DNA from: an uncultured bacterium
GTDB taxonomy: Bacteria > Bacteroidota > Bacteroidia > Bacteroidales > Marinifilaceae
Direction: 5' to 3'
NCBI GenBank assembly: GCA_905215395.1
Contig: CAJMQA010000139.1
Location: 1-8,849 of the forward strand
DNA length: 8,849 bases
Under the pieces are notes generated by a model that worked only from the letters and a program-made list of their open reading frames with translations, did not search any database and was not told the origin of the DNA. Made by a program: the position numbers and the translations under genes. Positions 4,559 through 8,849 of this stretch are shown piece after piece. Positions within the stretch are counted from its first letter, which is position 1. Each line of letters starts with the position of its first letter.

Positions 4559-7516
4559 ATGAAACAGACAACTAAATTTTTGTACATTTTAATGTGTATG
4601 GTGTTGGGATTGTCAGTATCATTTCAGTCTTGTAAAGACTATGATGATGATATTAACAATCTGAACAATCGAATCGATGGAGTTATCACTGATTTGAACT
4701 CTTTGAAAGAGACAGTGAATGGCTTGGTAAAAAGCGTTACCTATGACGGACAGACAGGCGTACTGACTGTGACTCCGGTAACCGGCAATGCTGTAACTTA
4801 TACTATTGCTCAGAACGTGCCTCAGTATGAGCTGAAAGTGGATGGTAGTAGTTGCTGGCTGGAAAAAGACGGACAACAGATCGGTGATAAGTTAACCATA
4901 ACGATGCCAGAAATACCGGAAATTCCAGAAATACCGGCTGAGTTTGATCCTTCTAAGCTGTCGGTAAAAACGGAAGGCGGAAAATACTGTATCTATTACA
5001 ACGGAGTAAAAACAGGTGCGGAAATACCTGTTCCTGCAGAGGTAACTTTGCCTACTAATTCTATTGTAAAAATAGGTAATGAAATCACCATTACCCTGGG
5101 TGAACAAAGTGTCAGCTTCACTTTATCAGCAGGAGATGCCTTAAAGAGCCTTGTTTTCGAACCTCAGGCTTATCTGAATGGGGTAGAGGCTATGAAAGCA
5201 CGCGGAATCAATGCTGCCGAGTGGACTGTTGTGACCAGTGATGTAACTCCTTCCCAGACCGGTGAGGTGTGGAAAAAAGGAGCAACTAAGGTTAAGATCG
5301 GCGCTAAGGTAGTAGCTTATTACCATGCAAATCCGTCTACCGTCGACGAAGCAACGATTAAAGCTGTTTCTTTCATCACCAAGAACAGAGAACAGGTGGT
5401 AACCAGGGCTGCTGCTAATGAGCTGGGAGCAAAACTGGAATCTTATAAAATTGTAAAAGGAGCCGATAGCGATAGTCCTATGTTGCAGGTGATCTTTACG
5501 GTTGATGCAGATAAAATTGCAGCTTTCGATGCCAATAAGTTATCGACTTTAGCTGTTCAGGCTACTGTACAGGAAGTAAAAAAAGAAGGGGAAGAAGCTC
5601 CTGCAAGCCAGATTATTACATCCGATTATGCAGCTGTTTTCAACACTACGATTACAGATTTCCGTCTGGCTTCGAATGATGAAGAGGTGTATGCCGGAAT
5701 GGATGCGGATAATCATTTGTGGGGAACTGTCAGTGGTAAAGCTGAGGATGCAATTAAGAGCGCTACACCGACCGATGGAGCTCCTGATGTTATCCCGGTA
5801 GTATATGATAACACAACCAAGGTAAAACTAGAGGACTATGTCGTTTCCCATTATACAGAGGTTGATTATAAAGGAGATAACTTGGTGAATTGCGATAAAG
5901 CAAAAGCTTTGTCAAGAGAAGACCTGAAAGCGCTGGGATTGAATTTCCGTTTCAAAGCTTCGAATTACATTACCGGACAGAATGAAACTCCGCAGAATGA
6001 ATTCTTCTCTGTAAATGAAAAAAACGGTGAGGTTACCGTGAAAGTTTATGGAACTGAAGGTACTGCAGCGATCGGTCGTATGCCGTTGGTACGTGTAGAA
6101 CTGTACGATACTTTGAGTAATAAAATCGTAAATGTAGGTTGGATTAAGCTGTTGATTGTCAGAGAAAATACTCCTGGATTAGAAAAAACTAAAACTTTCG
6201 ATCCGATCAAATGGGGTTGCAATGGTGTAGACAATAAGGTGGATGTGGAATTCATGAATACTGAAATTTACAATGAACTGGGCTTGAGTAAAGATGATTT
6301 CCATGCAATCTATACGATTAACACAACCAATACCGGTGGTAATGGTACTCTGCAAGAAATCGTGGATGATATTCAGGATGAAACTAACATTGTTGAGTGG
6401 ACTCTTTCTGATAATGAAATTAAGACAGCTACAGACGGTCAAAAATATACAGCTAAGGTAATCTATAGCGCTAAAGGCCGTAAGGATGTTGTGATCAACC
6501 TGGAGGTAGTAGTCAATCATCCGAAAGCTGCTAAGATCGGAAAGGGTATTACTGAGTACTGGGGAGACAATTATGTTCGTCTGAATGTAGAGGTCGTAGA
6601 TGATAATAACAACTGTGACTTTACAACCAACCTGTTGAATACCTTTACCGGAAATAAACTGGAATTGACCGGTAAAGACGCTTCATTCACTGATTTTGCT
6701 ACTTTGACTTATAAATTCGAATTCTCTGCTAAGAATAATGGCCGGAAAGTAAAAGGTCAGAGTGGGCAAGAATATACCTTGTCTGTAAGTACTGATGGAA
6801 CTCAATTGTTATCGGGTGCAACTGTAATTGCAGAACTGGCTGATGTGTCAGGGGCTGCAGCAACGCAGTCTAAGGTAACTTATCAGGATAATGACATTGC
6901 CAAAGATCTGTTGAACAAAGCCGGTCACCTGGAATTGGGCGAGAATCAGACATTCTATGCCTGGATGAATGTGAAGGCAACGAATGATTGCGATCTTGAG
7001 TATCCGTTATCCAATGGTGTGTTCAAAGCATTCTTCCTGCGTCCGGTAGATGTTAAGAAACAGCCGGATCCTGCAACTATGGAAGATGCTGCAACCAATG
7101 GTTCTACCATTAATTTGATGGATTTGATCGAGCTGAAAGACTGGAGAGAAAAGATGTTTGTATTCTCACCTGTTAATTTCTATCAGTATTACAAAGTAGA
7201 GCAGATTGTTGCTCTGGCCGGAGATTATGCAGACGATACTAACTATCCGATTTACACCACACTGAATGGCGGAATTATCGATAAAACCAAATTAAGTGAG
7301 GTGACGAGCGAGCTGGTACTGACAGCAACAGAAGGTAAGATTGCGGGAGGAGCTGCTGATGAAGCTGCTTTGGCGGACTACGGTAGTCTGACCCTGAAGA
7401 ACAATGGAGCTGCTGTAGGTGCTTTCAAATTGAATGTTCCTGTGAAGGTGGTGTACAAATGGGGTGAAGTGATTCAGTATATTGTGATCGATGTTAAAGC
7501 AACTCAGGGAAATTAA
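4559..7516 (+). CDS. Large (985-aa) predicted surface lipoprotein with N-terminal coiled coil
   Basis: The start is set at ATG 4559, where a proper lipoprotein leader begins: MKQTTKFLYILMCMVLGLSV, then SFQSC with anchor Cys25. The frame also runs upstream to a TTG at 4526, but that would put 11 extra residues before the leader. After Cys25 comes KDYDDDINNLNNRIDG, an acidic surface-export stretch leading into a heptad-like coiled coil (about residues 31-59). This start is typical of Bacteroidales lipoproteins annotated as DUF4988 or PL29-lyase N-terminal-domain proteins. Short beta modules follow (SVTYDGQTGVLTVTPV, GGKYCIYYNGVKTGAEIPVP), with a PEIPEIPEIP linker at 117-126. The remaining about 800 residues are beta-strand-rich without a catalytic motif I recognise. 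It most likely stands on the cell surface as an adhesive, structural or binding protein. The gene is followed by a terminator and then by a broken OmpA-family gene, a possible former partner. Confidence 0.85.
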   Translation: MKQTTKFLYILMCMVLGLSVSFQSCKDYDDDINNLNNRIDGVITDLNSLKETVNGLVKSVTYDGQTGVLTVTPVTGNAVTYTIAQNVPQYELKVDGSSCWLEKDGQQIGDKLTITMPEIPEIPEIPAEFDPSKLSVKTEGGKYCIYYNGVKTGAEIPVPAEVTLPTNSIVKIGNEITITLGEQSVSFTLSAGDALKSLVFEPQAYLNGVEAMKARGINAAEWTVVTSDVTPSQTGEVWKKGATKVKIGAKVVAYYHANPSTVDEATIKAVSFITKNREQVVTRAAANELGAKLESYKIVKGADSDSPMLQVIFTVDADKIAAFDANKLSTLAVQATVQEVKKEGEEAPASQIITSDYAAVFNTTITDFRLASNDEEVYAGMDADNHLWGTVSGKAEDAIKSATPTDGAPDVIPVVYDNTTKVKLEDYVVSHYTEVDYKGDNLVNCDKAKALSREDLKALGLNFRFKASNYITGQNETPQNEFFSVNEKNGEVTVKVYGTEGTAAIGRMPLVRVELYDTLSNKIVNVGWIKLLIVRENTPGLEKTKTFDPIKWGCNGVDNKVDVEFMNTEIYNELGLSKDDFHAIYTINTTNTGGNGTLQEIVDDIQDETNIVEWTLSDNEIKTATDGQKYTAKVIYSAKGRKDVVINLEVVVNHPKAAKIGKGITEYWGDNYVRLNVEVVDDNNNCDFTTNLLNTFTGNKLELTGKDASFTDFATLTYKFEFSAKNNGRKVKGQSGQEYTLSVSTDGTQLLSGATVIAELADVSGAAATQSKVTYQDNDIAKDLLNKAGHLELGENQTFYAWMNVKATNDCDLEYPLSNGVFKAFFLRPVDVKKQPDPATMEDAATNGSTINLMDLIELKDWREKMFVFSPVNFYQYYKVEQIVALAGDYADDTNYPIYTTLNGGIIDKTKLSEVTSELVLTATEGKIAGGAADEAALADYGSLTLKNNGAAVGAFKLNVPVKVVYKWGEVIQYIVIDVKATQGN
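4907..4936 (+). repeat. Tandem 9-bp repeat encoding Pro-Glu-Ile units
   Basis: Near-identical 9-bp units CCAGAAATA / CCGGAAATT / CCAGAAATA are followed by CCG and encode PEIPEIPEIP (residues 117-126 of the lipoprotein). The 13-mer CCAGAAATACCGG occurs twice, exactly 18 bp apart. The array lies between two beta modules and probably makes a stiff, extendable linker. Unit gain or loss would keep the frame. Confidence 0.8.
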
Positions 7517-7550
7517 TTTTCCCGGGAAGTATGATAAACTTTAAAGCAGT

Positions 7551-7585
7551 AAGAAAGCCGGGGAGAGTTCTCTCCGGTTTTCTTT
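7551..7585 (+). terminator. Intrinsic terminator after the large lipoprotein gene
   Basis: AAGAAAGCC (7551-7559) and GGAGA (7562-7566) pair with TCTCC (7571-7575) and GGTTTTCTT (7576-7584) around a GTTC loop. There is a two-G bulge on the left arm and one G-T pair. The base of the stem doubles as the T-rich tail. It would separate, or attenuate into, the OmpA-family gene that starts at 7607. Confidence 0.7.
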
Positions 7586-7606
7586 ATCACATTAAATACA
7601 AGAAAT

Positions 7607-7896
7607 ATGAAGAGAAGTATATGGATAAGTATGTTATTACTTTGGGTGTGTGTGTTGTATGCACAAACCGGTATGTCAGAAAAGTATGAATTCCGGAGGC
7701 ATTGGTTCCTGCAGGCCCAGGGAGGTGCCGGCTATACATTGGGAGAAATCAGCTTTGGCGATTTGCTGTCCCCGTCGGCGGCACTGTCGCTGGGATAACA
7801 CAGGATAGAATCGTAGTTGATTATAAAGGGGATACAGAACAACCTTTCAGTACGCCCGAGAAAAACAGGGTGACTATATGTGTTACATATGAATAG
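7607..7896 (+). pseudogene. OmpA-family outer-membrane protein gene with large internal deletion
   Basis: The ATG at 7607 starts a signal peptide (MKRSIWISMLLLWVCVLYAQ) and the beginning of a beta-barrel (HWFLQAQGGAGYTLGEISFG, then DLLSPSAALSLG), matching the N-terminus of Bacteroidales OmpA-like barrel proteins. The frame stops at 7796-7798. In the next frame, from about 7792, the sequence reads GITQDRIVVDYKGDTEQPF, then STPEKNRVTICVTYE and stop at 7894-7896. That is the end of a periplasmic OmpA peptidoglycan-binding domain of the same protein class. First and last segments are thus joined at about 7792-7795 with the middle missing, including most of the barrel and the OmpA core. Intact relatives are usually about 350-400 aa, so close to 1 kb was lost. 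The fused frames are out of phase, so no functional product is expected. It may have been the partner of the 985-aa lipoprotein upstream. Confidence 0.8.
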
Positions 7897-7901
7897 TGCT
7901 T

Positions 7902-8849
7902 CTAGTTTTTTAATCTTTTTTCCAGTTGGAACATTTCGTCACGGAGGCGGGCGGCTTCGAGGAAGTCGAGCTCTTTGGCAGCTTTTTGCATGGCTGCTTT
8001 GGTCTTCTGAATCATTTTTTCGATTTCCGGTTTACTCATATAGTCGACAACCGGATCGGCAACCCTGTTCATGTGTTCTTCTTCGATATAGGCTTTTGAG
8101 GTTGACTGGGTGAGAGCTGTATCGGTGGACTTTTTAATCTGATGGGGAGTGATGTGATGCTCCTCGTTGTATTTGAGCTGTTTTTCTCTCCGGTAATTGG
8201 TGTCGTCAATGGTTTCCTGCATGGAACGGGTGATCTGGTCGGCATACATGATGACCTTTCCTTCCACGTTCCGGGCGGCACGCCCTGCTGTCTGGGTCAG
8301 GGAACGGGTTGAACGGAGGAAACCTTCTTTGTCTGCGTCCAGGATTGCTACCAGGGAAACTTCGGGTAAATCCAAACCTTCACGCAAGAGGTTTACACCA
8401 ATCAGTACATCGATGATTCCTTTGCGCAGATTTTCCAGGATTTTGACCCGTTCTAAAGTGTCGACGTCCGAATGTATGTATTGACATTTGATGCCGATAC
8501 GATCGAGATATTTGCTGAGTTCTTCGGCCATTCTCTTGGTCAGTGTGGTTACCAGTGTCCTTTCCTGAAGCTCAATACGTTTTTGTATCTCATTGACGAG
8601 GTGGTCGATCTGATTGAGAGTGGGGACAATCTGGATTTCCGGATCAGGAATGCCTGTCGGACGGATCAGCTGCTCCACGATGATGCCTTCGCTTTTTTCC
8701 AATTCATAGTCTGCCGGTGTAGCACTGATATAAATGGTTTGGCCGGTTTTGCTTTCAAATTCATCAAAAGTCAGGGGACGGTTGTCAAAGGCTGCCGGAA
8801 GACGGAAGCCATATTCGATAAGGGTTTGTTTGCGGGCATGATCCCCTCC
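7902..8849 (-). CDS. uvrB: UvrB, excinuclease ABC subunit B, C-terminal part
   Basis: This is the C-terminal 315 residues of UvrB, the damage-verifying helicase-like subunit of nucleotide excision repair that receives DNA from UvrA and recruits UvrC. The N-terminal part lies beyond the right edge (full length is about 670 aa). Landmarks in fragment numbering are GDHARKQTLIEYGFRLPAAF (2-21) with DNRPL, ISATPADYELEKSE (41-54), RPTG..DPEI (62-71), and TLVTTLTKRMAEEL (98-111, helicase motif IV region). These are followed by NLLREGLDLPEV (153-164, motif V), DADKEGFLRS (171-180), QTAGRAARN (186-194, motif VI), and the C-terminal UVR coiled-coil domain at about 274-314 (EIEKMIQKTK...LRDEMFQLEKRL), which binds UvrC. 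All motifs look intact. The gene converges on the OmpA pseudogene with a 5-bp gap and no clear terminator between them. Confidence 0.97.
   Translation of the reverse strand, partial: GGDHARKQTLIEYGFRLPAAFDNRPLTFDEFESKTGQTIYISATPADYELEKSEGIIVEQLIRPTGIPDPEIQIVPTLNQIDHLVNEIQKRIELQERTLVTTLTKRMAEELSKYLDRIGIKCQYIHSDVDTLERVKILENLRKGIIDVLIGVNLLREGLDLPEVSLVAILDADKEGFLRSTRSLTQTAGRAARNVEGKVIMYADQITRSMQETIDDTNYRREKQLKYNEEHHITPHQIKKSTDTALTQSTSKAYIEEEHMNRVADPVVDYMSKPEIEKMIQKTKAAMQKAAKELDFLEAARLRDEMFQLEKRLKN

Noticed and set aside
6179..6520. 113-codon minus-strand frame inside the 985-aa gene
   Set aside because: It is antisense to a continuous coding frame with normal codon structure, and no protein features are seen.
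8197..8484. 95-codon plus-strand frame opposite uvrB
   Set aside because: It is antisense to conserved UvrB motifs V and VI, so its openness follows from UvrB codon use.
1..8849. CRISPR array, rRNA genes or a complete insertion sequence
   Set aside because: No regularly spaced repeats, no rRNA-like sequence and no transposase or paired terminal repeats with target duplications were seen.

Overview
The window is a piece of a Bacteroidota (Bacteroidales-like) chromosome. The evidence is the SusC/SusD pair, lipoproteins with acidic residues after the lipid-anchor Cys, few Shine-Dalgarno sequences, TAnnTTTG-type -7 promoter elements, and OmpA-family and UvrB proteins of Bacteroidales flavour. 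The style is reminiscent of Odoribacteraceae or relatives, but genus cannot be fixed by eye.

Left block (1-3045): the 3' part of a SusC-like TonB-dependent transporter, a complete SusD-like lipoprotein and a third 300-aa surface-lipoprotein candidate form a tight same-strand operon (gaps of 7 and 14 bp) closed by a strong intrinsic terminator. This is a nutrient-uptake operon. No glycoside hydrolase, peptidase or regulator is in view, so the substrate is unknown.

Middle block (3046-4558): a tRNA-Gly(CCC) gene has its own Bacteroidales-type promoter and terminator. Immediately downstream lies debris of an integrated element. There is an N-terminal remnant of a tyrosine-recombinase integrase with a frameshift, and at about 3466 it is fused to the 3' part of a DUF2442/helix-turn-helix gene. 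A further 800 bp of AT-rich DNA follows without a convincing protein gene. It does hold a textbook promoter plus terminator enclosing about 110 nt without an ORF (a candidate small RNA), a perfect A/T-tract palindrome, a long stem-loop followed by T6, and a doubtful 73-codon ORF with a C-terminal membrane segment. The layout fits an old tRNA-targeted island reduced to a scar.

Right block (4559-8849): a complete 985-aa predicted surface lipoprotein with an N-terminal coiled coil is followed by a terminator. Next comes an OmpA-family outer-membrane protein gene reduced by a large internal deletion to its first about 62 and last about 34 codons. Five bp further on, on the opposite strand, is the C-terminal third to half of UvrB, which runs off the window edge.

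No complete, obviously new multi-gene system is visible. The most interesting items are the integrase::DUF2442-HTH chimera beside the tRNA, the ORF-less transcription unit at about 3872-4019 with a mirrored palindrome 133-145 bp away, and the deleted OmpA partner next to an intact giant lipoprotein.
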